Assembly: GCA_947179485.1 (NCBI GenBank) | Contig: OX359247.1 | Span: 12,624,588 to 12,688,587, forward strand | DNA length: 64,000 nucleotides | Direction: 5' to 3' | Origin: Allacma fusca | Taxonomy: Eukaryota > Arthropoda > Collembola > Symphypleona > Sminthuridae | In this document: positions 32,401 through 46,702 of the stretch, piece by piece | Numbering within the stretch: the stretch's first letter is position 1 | Layout of the letters: every line of letters starts with the position of its first letter | The notes under the pieces: generated by a model | Database searches by the model: none | What the model saw: only the letters and a program-made list of their open reading frames with translations | What the model was told of the DNA's origin: nothing | Position numbers and translations under genes: made by a program

Positions 32401-35400
32401 CAGTTAGTATCAACAACAGAGGAGACTGTTGAGCTTTGCTGCTGTTCAAGCTACTACAACTCCTTCCTATTCATCCCCTTCCCATGCTGTTTCGCTCAAA
32501 ACCTTGCTCTTGACTCGTTTACTCAAGGAGGAAGGCAAATGCCAAATAGTTTAGAATCAGAAAGTATGGAGCCAATTGCAGCGGAAAATGATGGAGCTGT
32601 CTGTTGTGTGTAGTCACACTCATCCAGACTCTACACACATTGGTCGTATTTGGATTAAAGTGGTAGAGTCGAGAGGATTTTTTCCCCTTGCAAATGACTC
32701 CTCTGTATATACATAATTATACATACATATGTGACATGTAGTTGGGGTCTGTATGAAGGCATTTGGAATATCTACCATTCCTCCCAAAGAATCCTATCAT
32801 CATTAATGACTTGTTTCGTTAGTCTTAAATTCGATCCTGTAAACTCACTGGATCTTTCTCTATAAGGAAATTCACACTTGTTTGCAATTACTTGAGGTTA
32901 TCCGCAAGCTTTGTACTATTCCCTTCCAGTAAATTGTAATATATGTCCGTCAAAGGGAATGAAATAGACGGATGGAACGAGCCTTGCCAGAGGATTTAAA
33001 GTGATTTCAAGGAATGAGATAAAAAACCTTATTCAGGCTCTGTCTGTTATTCTGTATAGTGTTCAACAGGTAGCCATTGGAGGATTGAAAGTACTTAGTA
33101 ATGTACAATTTTTTCCTGAGGACTCAGTCGATGATGGTGTGAGGACGAAATGCAAGTGTGTGAGGGAGGGAGGGAGGGAGGGAAAAAAAGAAAAAGAGAA
33201 AGAAAAGCCGTCACACAAAATCCTACGAACAACAAAGATCCCAGTGTTGGGAATCAATTGAAAACTTGAATTTATAAGTGGATTGGTCATTCTATACACT
33301 TTGGGAATTTAAGAGGATGCTAGTAATGATATAGTGATGTGATGATGATCAGGAATCAAGAGTGCGAGAGAAAAAAAAAGCGAATGATGAAAATATAAAG
33401 GGTATCTTTCCCCATTGTAAATCTCAATATTCATTTGGGCAGTCTAAGTAGTGGACAAAAAACAACTAATGTTGTAATAATCATTTGAAAAGAAAATTGT
33501 ACATGTACAGATACAAAGGAGGTGGCAGTTACTAAAATGTATTAGCTTCCGCTCGAGCTCAGTCATTTTTTTCCCCTTCACTCCTTTCGTATAGTTGTTC
33601 ATCATCTCATTCGGGATTTTGCATATTCTGTGTATTCATTTTCAATAAGAATGGTCGTAGCGTAAGAATGATTGTTTTGGTGTTTATTATTGTTGTTGGA
33701 CTTTTTCAATTTTTTCTTTCATTTTGGCTGGTGGTGGTAGTACAGTAGTTCCTTCGTCTTGGTTTGATTCATGAGATCCTCTTTCCTCGTGGTCCATTCT
33801 TCTTTTTGTTGGAGTTGAATTGTTCAGTTGATTACATTGCTTCCTTTAAGTTCCGCTCTTGTCGAGGGCTGGAAGAGAGACGAGCTTTTATGTACTCGAC
33901 AGTTCACGATGTGGTTGTTAAAGAGATAAGTTAAATTCCTGACAGTTAGTCGTTACAGGATAACTTGCCCCTTACTTTGGTTTCAGTATGGTCATTTCAT
34001 AATTGAATCCACTATTAAGACTGCGTTTAAGATGGAATTTGCATATTAGTCTGTACCTCTCGGGAAGGATGGGGTATTCTCCCCTTTCTAATAAAACCAA
34101 GATTTTTTCTTTGGTTGGACTTCTCTGGGTTTTTTTCTTCTTCTCATCTTCCTCTGCTTGTACACACTGTACACAGTTGTGTGTAGATGCATAAGTTACT
34201 GCTCACTCCGACTCTTCTTCACATTATGAGATCTTAAGGGAGTAGCTTCAAATTTCACAGATGTTGTTCATTTGCCATAAAAAAGTTGCTGGGCTCCCAT
34301 GCATGCAGAACGACATAGAACGAATCGTAACTTAATTTGTTAGAACTTCCAGTTTGTTGAAGGAAAATAGTTCTGTAGAGAATGCCATCATCAGGAGGAG
34401 AATTGGTGGACAAAAAAGGATGATAACCACATAAAATTGCAATGTAACTCACAATCAGGGGCTAGCATACCGATTCACCGTGTAATAAACGATTCGCTCT
34501 TGAACATACATCATTGCTGCTGCGGGAGCACACACACACACATACACATATCTACACATACAATGCAAACCAAACCAAACGAAACCAGCTTTAGGGAAGT
34601 GGGAAAATAAGTATAAAAAATTGAATTTGTTCTGGTACAGTAAAAGGGCATGCGTGAGTTTTAGATTCCCTTGTAATGTATGATTTTATAAAATATTTCC
34701 ATGTTAAAATGGAAGAAAAAATCCAAAAGGGAATATCACCATTATCATCATCCGGTCCTGTCAGAATTAAATACTATGTTTGACTAAACGCAGAGTAGAA
34801 TGTGATTGTTTGTATGGAAAGGAGAGAGGAGGAGAGCATAAAAAAACAAGAGAAATGAGGGAGGAGGCGCGCAATGTTTATTGTGTATGTATCTCTGTAC
34901 CTCTGTGTTTGTATTTTTCTGTAGAGAAAATTTGATGTGTCAAATAATGATGAAGCTTCAGCTGGCTTCTGCTACAATTGCGGACCTGTCCGGATAACTG
35001 TGAGTAATGCAAAAGATGAGCATTGAAATGCATTATAGTTAGATCTGGGGAGCTACTCTCTACTCCTAGCTATTGTTTAGGAGGGAGGTATATCTAGTCA
35101 GTCATAGCTGGAGAGATTCGATATGGGTGTAGTTAGTATATATAATACATATGTAATTATATGTATGCAAAACACATGGCCTGTAAAAGTTTTTGCTGTA
35201 ATTATTGTTGATGTTTGTTTCAGATTACGATGAGGAGGACGGTAGTGTGAACAACATTTTGGATGCACTTGGTGATCGAACTTCATCCGCAGGGCTGAGT
35301 GGTGCAGCCTCATGGTCTATCCTGGATGGAGTGGGAAATGCAACAACCTCCAGTACAGCCACAAATTCGATGACAGCATCAATGTTGGTCTCAGGCTCAA

Positions 35401-38400
35401 CTGTAGTCATGAGACCACCATCATCTCACAATTTGACTGAATTATCAGTCGTGGCCAAGTGTGACAATGAGAGTTCAGGCGTGGGTAGTAGTACAAGTGG
35501 TCCTGGAACAAATTCTTCAGCCTCCCCAACTGGTTCATCCGTTCCGCAAAATGAAGATTACGAGCACGTTTACTGCCAACTTGATCCATACTTTGTAAGT
35601 TTGTCCACATTTTACAGTCTTACACTCACAATTTTAACCATCATTTCATCTGTCTCTCCCTGTCTGCCTCAAATATCCTCCATTTGCTCTCCTTCCTCAT
35701 CATTCGTACACTTTGTCTTTTTTAGCTGTAAATAATTCTCTTTCCCCTCCATCCCTCGTTTTCTTCCCCTGTCTTCATCTTCATCTTCTTCATCTTCTTC
35801 TTCTTCTTTTACTCATCTCCTGTAGCCCGGTTGGCGGCAAGTTTACTTCTCCTTCATCATGATGACAGAGATAATTTTAATGCAGCATGTTCTCACATTG
35901 CACATATTTCTTCTCCCAGCGTGAGTATGTAGTGCTCAGGCTATAGGACTACAATTCCCCTCACATGCTTCTCTCTCAATAACAATAGATATATAACCTG
36001 TATTTGTATACACGCATCTATTTGAACATAAGGCCGAAAACAAATTTGTCTTGTTCGGGTTACAACAAATAATCCTCAATTTTTACGACGTATGGTTGCA
36101 CCAGTCAGCATCACTAATTCTGAACTCTCAGTAGAGCATTGCAAAACTTTGTCAGAACTGACTCCTGCAGTAGTATGTATGTATGTACGTGTACGTGTAC
36201 GGATTTGGATTCCATGAAGGATTTTTTTCTTTTGTGGAAGCTATTGACGAGGAAACGGGTGTAAAATAACCGTTCAGTACTTTTTTTTTTCTCAAGGAAA
36301 ATCGGCATGTTTAGATTTTAAACAGTTGTCAGACAGGGTTTTTTTTTCTTGTGTTGCACTTGGATTGCCAAGTGAATTGATAAGTTGGACGTATTCATCC
36401 AGAAGGAGCCACACTGTGCATAAAAATGTTCCTCGGAATTTTTCTGTCACTCATCTCCAGCCCATTGAAAGTTAGTTGACTCGCTCCTTCAAATTTGTAC
36501 CACTTTGGTTATTTACACTAAAACGTGTTGGTCCTCCAAGTTGGCAAGGAATCTTGAAATCCTATTTTCACTTGTATTTACTAAAAGCAAAACTGGTGTC
36601 AGGAATATTTTCTAGACTTTATTCCTTTTTGCCAAGTCTTTAAGGGGGTCGACGATTTCGTTGACTTCATCATCAACTTCTCATGTTACAAATACACAAC
36701 TTTATCATCCTGGCTTTGGCAGTGGGATTGCTTTTGAGGATTTTTTTAAAAAATTTTCAATAAGCTACAGATACATACATACATACACCTCCCGTTCATT
36801 TGTGTAAGCAAAGTCTTGGAGGAAAAGTATTTTTAGGGATTTAACTCCAAAGCTCAGTTGGACAATGTGTTAATGCTATTGTATGATTCCATTCATGTAT
36901 CCTCTGACTCTGACTATTCTGAGTCGAAGCTACAGAGTTACTAATACTATTTCAGGACGATTTTTGTGACATACATACATATGAGTTTTAGTGTGTGCTC
37001 ACACGAAACTTACTACCACTAACTTGTACATTGAACAAGGCAGAAGACACTTACTACTTGTGCCCTGGCACATAAATTTCATCTTGTTTTGAAAACCTTT
37101 GAACTCCGTGAGGAATTGAATTAGGGGTAATCCCGGGATTACTTGGAATAACAAGAACTGCCTTTGTGGATGCCGTTGCTCCAATGCCTGTCGTATGTGT
37201 TTATAGACAGTTTAGGCATTTGTTACTACTCTGCCAGTTTCTCTGAAACCCTTTAATACCGTCCCTATACTAGCTCATTACTTGTCAAATCCATTCCAAA
37301 TATTTGGCTCAACCGGGAACTTGAATTAAAATTTAGGTCCATGATTTAAATCTTGATGTTATCTTGTTTATAACCTCGATAAAAGTGTTGGAGGAGTTGG
37401 TAGCAGTGCTTTTTCTGGTGGTTCCTGTTGGTAGGGATGCTTTTAGTTTCTTACATGATTTTTTTTTCTCAAAGGGTACAAGGTAGTCTGGCACTACCGT
37501 CTAGGGACAGAGAGTAGTATTAATGTAAATGTAATGAAGGGTATTCAAGGATCGTAAAAATTTTAAAGTTGTTGTGGGGAATGTCGCTCTTGACATTCCC
37601 TCATGATGCTAATGCTCGTGTGATGATGATGATGACGTTACACAGACAGGCACTTGCTTCATTACCATTTCCCCGAATGTTACGTGTACAGTTATTAATA
37701 TGACATTACGGACACTATTATAACAACCCAGATCAACGGAGATGTATTCCGGAGAAGTGCTCTCCCATAATAATTACAACAAGAAGGCATTACATCCTAT
37801 GAATAAGTAATTGTACATAAAGGAGAAAATGACAGTTTTAATTTTTCTTTTGTGCCTGTATGTATCTACTTCCCATGCGAACGGGATGAGGGGACTCCGA
37901 GCACTAATATTACTCTAATAATTTAAATGCGTGCACGTTTATACACAGGGATAATACTAGACAGAAAAATGCTAAGCTGGAGAGAATTTAAACCCGGAGT
38001 AACACTTTACGCAGTGCAGACCATGGGCAGTATCCTAATACAAAACCTCACTCAAGTGTGGTAATGGCCAAGTTATTACTTGTTATTATTACATATTATG
38101 AGTGCTTAACGCAGGGAACGCAGGTCTGGCCTCTCTCTCTTCTCGGAACATTCTTTCGAAAGTAACTGGGACTCTTCGGTATTTTAGTCTGGTACTGACA
38201 CAATTACCCCTCTACTACAACCACTACCACACTAACCATGCTTTTCCGAAACAGTACACACAATAGTCCGGACTGCCATAGCCCGAGTCTCTACCGCACT
38301 TAGTTTGATGGTACTTTTATTTGGCGTGGGAAATGACACTTGAGACCTACCTTGCTTCTCGGTGCTCTCTCTCTCTCTCATCCTTCCAACTTTTCTGCCA

Positions 38401-41400
38401 TCTTGCTTCTATGTTCCAGTCAGGACCTGACTGTAAATGTCAAGCATGTTTTACTAAAAACTCTCCCTGGGTGTACTTCCCTCTGTCATTATTATGTACT
38501 TATGTATACATGTACATATGTATATGACATTCCTAAATCCCTATACTTGGTTTGGTTTCACAAGTATTTTTGGTGGGTTTAGCACATTGGGCAAGGGAAG
38601 TGGAGATGATTGTGAGCATTATCTCATTCATGTATTCTGTATGTGAGGAGCTGTTTTGTAAATAGTAATAGCTCACGTATGTGACTCCCTATATAAACAG
38701 TCACCCTATAAGTCAGTGAGACAGGGAGATATCAAAGGAGGTCTGAGGTTCCCCTGTCCTTGGTTTCTAAAAATTGTAAGTTGTTAAATTCATAAGTTCC
38801 TCCAAGATGAGCGGAGTCTGTACACGGATCCTTGTGGTAGTTTGCATAGTGGGATGTGCAATGTACAAACATAGGAAAATAAGGAACATCTATAAGTAGA
38901 AATATTAATTCATGAGTTGGCCCCTAAGTAAATTTGAAACTTTTGGCCGGAGCCAAACAAGTGCAAGTATTTAAAACTATTCCTCAAGTTGGGCTTTCAT
39001 TATAGGACCGCCGTCATCGTAAAAAGTTTTCCTTTTTACGCTCTTCTTAAAATATTAAGTAACAGGAACCTTCATCCCTGTCCCTGTGTGGCATATCTCC
39101 AGTATCAGCTACAACTTACCCCTCTGTTTTCATTCATTAGTAAACTTTTCATCTTATTTATGACATTACTACGGTTCCATTTTCGGATACTGGTCCCTCT
39201 CTCTCTCTCCCTTGTCGTACATGGTTAGGTAACTTATATCCTGTAGAGGAGATCTTGGCCGTAATACCTACTCACTGCTTAGAAGAACACGGAAAAATGC
39301 ATGAGAACAGGGGATTCGACAAGTTCTACCTTGTCAACATGAGATGCACTTGAGGACTAACGATAAGGTCCGGGGTTTGTTCAGCATCAGTTCCTTCCTT
39401 GTACCTTGTTATGTATCCATTGACAGCTCCCAGCTTTTGATATAATCCTCCGAACTTTGTCCCCCTATTAAGTACATACTTTCCGGAGAGCTAGATTTAT
39501 ATATGTACATGTGCAAGTACTCTGAAATCTTTTAGAGTCTCTTTCCCATAGAATCAGGTTTTCTCACTCATTGTGAGTCCCAGACTTTCAACATTCTAAA
39601 TATTGAACTAGATACATATAAATATACATAGCTCCATTTTGACAACATTATCACGGTGGCCAAGGTTGTGGTAACAGAAAATCATGGTTTTCAATTTCAA
39701 CAATAGGACTTTTTAAAGAACCTCCACTTGCACTTGTGATACACAGAAGCAGTAAACTGTTACGCACCTTAAGTTACACTATGCATTTTACACCTAATAC
39801 GGTGGTCACAGCCGTGAAACGAAAACAGGTCAGATTTCATTTCATTCATGCGTTCTCGTCACTGACATTTTGTATTCTATATTACGTAGCTATATAAATA
39901 TTTTACATAATTATACATAAATGTATGCATGCAGAGTCATTTATATTGGGACGTAAGTAGAATATAGAATTTGGAATCCGCCTGTTCATAGTAATAATGT
40001 ACTGTTGAGTACTGAGATGAAAATAAAATTATGATACATGAGATTATCAGTTTTATGTAGATACAGAGTAACATATAGGGCAGAAACTTGGCCGTGGCAC
40101 TGTAGCAAAAAGGAAATGAAGCTCATTTACTATCTTGACTGATATATGTGTGTATAATTATATAGAAGGGGAAGGGAAGGACTGAAGGAGAGGAGAGGGA
40201 CCGAGTCAACAATATACATTTTTCTACTGTAAGTCACATTGCATTGGCGGTATTCATTACGTGGCTCTCCGAGTTTAACCATTTAACGACGTTACGGCTA
40301 ATCGAAGTTAATGAGCTCATTATCAGTTGGACATGGTCGAGCATGTTGAGATGAGGCATGGAGTGTATGGGAGAGATGACAAGCAAATGAGCAATTTTCT
40401 TACTTATTAGGTTATGAACACTAAATGTGCACTTGAGCCTCCGTAGGTTTTGACAACATGTGATTCCTGATTAGGTTTATTTCCGTGTTTGAAACGCTTT
40501 AATTACCTTTTATATCTGGAGGATTTGTTCCTATCGCGCAATATATTTTAATATCTACCTTGAGGGACATAGTCATATCTCTGTCCATATAAGCATATAT
40601 CTGTACTGGGCAATTTATTGTAATACACAGTCGTTGGGTGTCATGCCACAGTCTGCAGTAAGGCTGTCAACAGATTCCAAGTCATAAAACGGAACGGAAT
40701 GTAACAACTCTGTAAACTCGAGATAAAATTGAGACTATGAGGATATGTCTTTTAATGTAGGCGAAGTGGAGAGTCAGGAGATTATTATGGTTCTGTTTGT
40801 GTTGCGGAAAGTCCTGCAAAATAAAATGAGGCAGTTGCAAAAGGATATAATGTCCCTGTCTCTGAAACAAACTTGAGGACGCGTTGATTGGAGAAAAATT
40901 GGAAGTTATAGTTCATTTTATTATCTATATGGTGATACAGTTTGGAGCATAACTTATAAAAAATTGCACCTCTCTTGTTAATCATAATCCTCAAGTGGAA
41001 CATCATTTTTAAGTTTATTCCCAGCGTACATACATAAGTAGCCAAGAGCCACTCTGAAAGAGAACTAGTTTTTATGGGCTCGTTATGAATGAGTTTTAAC
41101 GAAATGACCCAGCCTCTCATGCTGTGTGCTCTGCTGTGTGAGAAGAGAATTTGAGGTCTGTCGTAGTATTTGTTTAAAGATGACTAAATTTTTTTTTGTC
41201 AGAGGATTTTTCTGGGCTATCCAAACCCACATCATCAATGGCAATAAATTGCAAGTAGTGCGGACCTAACGTTTTATGTGCTCTTATCGGGAAGTAATAT
41301 TCTCTCTCCTGATAACAAGTTTTTTCCTTGTAGCCTTCCTATAAAATAATCAGAATTTAAAACAAAAAAAAACAAAAACTCAAATGAAAAAGATACTAAT

Positions 41401-44400
41401 CCGCTTCTGCTCCTTCGAAAATTTGTGGACCACAACCAACTTCAATCAACATCTTGGTCCTCTCCATGAACTTGAAACATTCAAAGCTGGAGAAGTGAAT
41501 GACTGTAACAGGACAGGCAAGTGTTCTTACCACAATCTCTCCCAGCCTCTCGGAACTGATACGCTATAAGATTGTAATAACATTACTACCTGGGGCTAGG
41601 TATCTACAGCTTAAGCAATACCGAATTTACTCTTCGTCTTGTCTTGAATGTCAATTTCTATGGGTATCTCCCTCCGACTAAAGACATGCTATCTCCAGGT
41701 AATAATATCCCCATATAAAAATACTGTACATCTCCAGAAAAATGTTTAGCTCCGGCCCTAAACTTTTATTTACAACACTATTCTCCAGAAGACGGAAGAG
41801 GAGCCAGCAAGAGCTGTAAAAATATAATGATATGCTCTGTGTATCTATAAACAGACTCCTCAAGTACGAGTTACATAGGCTATGTGTGCTGTGCACATGT
41901 GGCGTGTTATAAGCATGCAGGGCTTCTACTAAAAAGGGTTCTGCATCCGGGCGGTCAGAGAGGAGGTATAAAGAGATTTCTGACTATTTTAAGAGTCCTC
42001 TCCGCTTACTCCTCTTGTGTTCGTCTTCGTAGGAGAGTTTCCACATCTTTTTGGGCATAAGCTCCATGCTCCCGAGTCCGCTAGATACAGCTACCATTCA
42101 CTGGAAGACAAAAATTATTGAAGAGATGATGTTGATGGTTCTTCCCTTCATCTTCTCACATTCAAGAATTTACGAGACCATCGCTCATTCTTTGTGGTGG
42201 TGACTTTTTCAAGTGAAGGGGGTTTTTCTTCTTTTTAAACATCTTATATGCTCCTTCACACATAAAGACAACCCAACAAACTCTGTATAGCCTCCTCAGT
42301 GCTCACAGTTGTAATCTTAAATTGGCTCCGGCTTTTAACATGAAGTTATGCTCTTCTTACGAATTATTTAGAAACTACAGACGAAAAACATGTACATTAA
42401 ATGACAGACGGCCCCTGAGTGAAACACAATTCAAGAGTAACGTTCATTTTTATGTATGTTTGTAAGCCATGTACACAACGCCTCTGTCTCTAGTCTCTAC
42501 ACACTCTGTCGTTGAGAATCCAACGGCTGCACAGTTACTCCGACTTGGGTCCTTAGTACTACTAGCAGTCACAATATTACTAGATACTTACATATGTAAG
42601 GAACGTAAACAATTCTCTCATCCGCTTATGTATTTCATGTTTCCTTTCGTGAGCAAATATGATACGATGAGATGACCATATGTGTATAGATAAGTATGCC
42701 CTATCATTCAATAGACACAAATTGTATGCACTTGTTAGGATGATTGTTATGTGTGAAATTTGAAATCCTCATGGTCCATTCTTATGAAATTCTACAGAAT
42801 GATTAGAGAAACGACGGGCCGTAAACACCACACACCATTTTTATTTTTCCCAATCTGCTTGACTTATACTGGGGCGCAGAGCTCTCTGAATCCGGGACAC
42901 TTGTACCATTAAGACACACTAGTATTTATTTATCAGTCCCTCGATGAATAATTGTGGGGGGAAAGATGACTCTTCCATTGTGTCTCTTATCTCCTTGAGT
43001 ATGAGTATTTGTGTATGAGTGGGATAATAGCTGATAGTTCCAAAACCATAGAGTCTTTAAAGTGCAGGAGTGAGATGCCCAGCCCACGTCATACATATTA
43101 TGTAATGCCCAGACCATTACATAATTTTTATGATAGATATAAACTTTTCATATTAATCTTTCTTTGTTTTGTGTACGAGTCGTAATCGTAAACAACCGAT
43201 TTTAATAGTAGTATGTACGTATATGGCATCAACTATGTACATACACGTACGGGGTAGTTGACTATGGAGGGCTATGAATAACAAAAACAACAATAAGAAA
43301 ATATCCCTAATTGTAAAAAAGTCCCTGCACTCTCCATTGATAGCCTTGTCCAAGGGAATCTTCAATGTGACTACAGCTTCCCTCACCATTGCATTTCTCT
43401 GGCTATTTTATCGAAACAAATTCCTGGGCCTATTTGTATGGAGGGATAACAGTGGGCAATTGAATGGAATACTCATCTTCTTGCTGCGGATGCAATTCCA
43501 GTTTATAGCCCAAGCTTACCCTCATATTATTGCTATGTAGACCGTTGGTCTCCTTCCAGGATCAACTTTTTTTAATATGATTACAACCCCCCGATCTATG
43601 CATAGATACATAGATACATCAGGTTGCATATTTCCTTCTGCATCCGCTCCCCTCACTCTACTCATGTATGGGTAATTACGAGCTGGACAAGAACGTTCAG
43701 ACTTGCAACTTGGGAAGATAACTGCTGGAATTCAATGCTGAGGAACGCATGAGAACCAGGCAATCAGGAACGCAGGCACCGTACACACTGACCATAATTT
43801 CTTCCCTTTAAGACCATGCTTTATGCTCCTCAACTGATTGTGAGAATGGCAAATGCCCTGCTATATACAAAAGGATTATCTGGAGTTGGTTCCCTTTAAA
43901 TCACGCAAGTGTATTTAATGTGCGTAGGATATGGAGCGGAGAATTAGACTATACCCCGTCCTGCTCTGCCATGCCGAGAAGAATGGAGTAAGAATGAAAT
44001 AATAGATGGACAAATATGTACTTGATGATATTATGATTGCGATTATAACTCAGGCTTTTGGATTGTAATTGCAGCAGTAGAGTTAGTCAAACGCCCGTAT
44101 GCATTGTGAGGCAGCCGAGGAAACGCAAACACAAAGTGGACATTTATTTCGAAAGTTGTCTTTCTCGTTCCTCCATAAATGGGCCTTCCCATCATGATGG
44201 ACACGTTGGAAGCAACTCACATCCAAGGGAATCTCCATTGTAGATACATACAGTCGGAGACACCCATGTTGAAAAAATATAAACTATGGCATGGCCAAAT
44301 TCTTCTCTCTCAGGGCTATAAAACCCAAGTCTGAAATTGTCATGTTCGAAGGTACATAATATGCCTATACTCCGTGGGTTCGTTGAGGCAAGTATGATGG

Positions 44401-46664
44401 CAGAGCTGAGACATACATACATAATTATATACATACACAGTTGAGTTTGTAGTGCCTTTTGAAAGGGGAAGGAAAAGAGACGGATGAGTGGTGTAAGTAA
44501 CAAACTGGAAAGGACTCGGAATTGCAATCAGACCTAACCCCGTCGTATCATAGTGAGAAATATCTTACAATCAAAGAGTCTCTGCTTGCATTTTAATGGT
44601 AGATAATTGTCTCGGAAGAATTAAAGGGACTTGTAGTTTCCCAGCTCTCCTAATAAAAATAACATGTGTTTGGTATGCTGACCTGTCTTGGAAGCCCCGG
44701 CAGTCAACATACATCTACATTTCACATAAGAGGGAAAAGTGGGAACTTTACTAGAAATTTACAGCCGGACTAATGATAAGGTGTATCAGGTGGAAGTTTG
44801 TATACTACTCCGTAACCTTTAACCAGTTCCTATGTACATACATTGGTAGGCTCATAGCTGGATTTTATATTGCATTTGTCCAGCAATATATTCAGGAATG
44901 GAGAGTCTCTCCTTCATGTTATGTTAGTTGTTAGTTCCATTAAGGATTTTTGTTCCAGTGGTGGATCCTCCAGACTCATCTGTGTGTTTTTGCGGTGGAC
45001 ATTTATAAAATGAATACAAAGAAAAATGTTCCCCTGTAAGAACTGTCATGTTCGTTAAAACAAATGTTGGTTGGTCATCTCGCGAGACTCCGTATATCTC
45101 GTGGGGTTGTCAATGGCCAAAATACATTACGAGGATCCTGGTGGGAATGACAACCATGACAATGCTAAAGGGAAGGTATCTCCCATGCTCACATTAGTGT
45201 TGCTCTGCCCACTTGACATACACGGATGGTCTTGTGTGTGTGTCTGGGTCTGCAGTGTGTGTGTGTGTGTGTGTGTTTGTGTGCCTAGTAGTCTGTACAT
45301 GTGGATTTTTATCAAGTCTCAATACATTACATTTTTTCTGGTGCTTCTGGTATTTCATGTCATGCTGATATAGTTTGTTATAGTCACCTCCCTCTTCATC
45401 TTCTTTTTGCAATCCTTTGACAGTTTGATTCTCGTACCTACAAATTTATTAGATTAATGGGATGCAAAGCGTTAGCATAGTCTGACAGGATAAAATAGTC
45501 TGTTCGATTATCATCCGGATCCCCTGCTCACTACTACTACACATTCTACTATATATGTACGAAATAATTTAGCATACGGGGAGAGAAGGGCCTGTGAGAT
45601 GAGGTTGTGGCTAGACCATTATCAAATCACAACAAAGTGAATTATTGTAGCATGGAAAAAACATAATTCATTTGAGTTAATGCCAACGTATGCTTGATTA
45701 ATTGTCCCACCACCTGAATTTAATGAATTGCACATCTCAACCTCAAGAAATCATTAAAGGACTGTAACACTCTGAGTCATGGGATTTTTAAGGGAATGCT
45801 CACTGATAAAACAACTTTTCTGGAGTTGCTTTTGCCGAAATTTCCTTGTTGCTCCTTTATCGATTCAAATGTTAATGAGAGTAAATGATGGTCTTGAGTG
45901 TGTGCAGTCAGAGTCAGGAGAGCTACACCACACTACACGTAAACAGGAGAGTCAGCCAGTCTTATTTAGGATTTGTTATGCAAACCAGATACAAATGTCG
46001 GTATCTTTTGTAAATGAGATTCAATGCCTTAACGGAAGTCCTACTACAGGACTTGTATGTAACTATGTACCAGATAATTTCTCCCATTATCTGTTGTCAA
46101 GATGACAAATATTTACACTGTGCCTGTCTTCTTGTGTGCTCTGGTCTCGTGTTTCACAATTTAATGGAATTATTACCCCCGTACTCGTCTGTCATCATTA
46201 CTCATGCTGCGAATCAATTTTTGATTTCAGGTTTCTGGGCTTAAAGATTTAATGGTCAGAAGATTGTAAATACTTTGTAGGAATTAGAATTATTATTATC
46301 GTCTGAATATTAAAAATCTAGGGAGAGGGAGAAGTCGTTTCTGGGAAAAACAATGGGGAATTTAAAAGCGGCTTCGTTTGTATGTTTCCTCCGTCATAAT
46401 CTGAAATAAAGTTGTCTCACAAACTGGAATGGGAACATAATCGGTAGGGAATAATTGTCTACACGTTTTTATTACATTCCTCCTCTTAACCTAAAATACA
46501 TACATAGTGAGAACACAATGTTGTGGGCTAAGCTCATTTTCCTAACTATCCTTGTACCATAACTTGTTGTGGAACGTAGGCGGAGGCTTTCCAATTGTCA
46601 AGTCACCAGTGCGTCAATTTTGACGTTTTTAGTGGCATTAAGTTCACCATTTAGAAGTTTGTGT

Positions 46665-46702
<38 letters not shown>

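Noticed and set aside
40785..41120. 111-codon minus-strand frame
   Set aside because: No domain, no splice or regulatory context; consistent with chance.
44137..44170. Shared GTGGACATTTATTTC with 61,766 as a possible dispersed repeat
   Set aside because: A single 15-base match between two sites is expected by chance at this window size and the flanks do not align.
45779..46105. 108-codon + strand frame
   Set aside because: No motif and no exon signals; chance-length frame.
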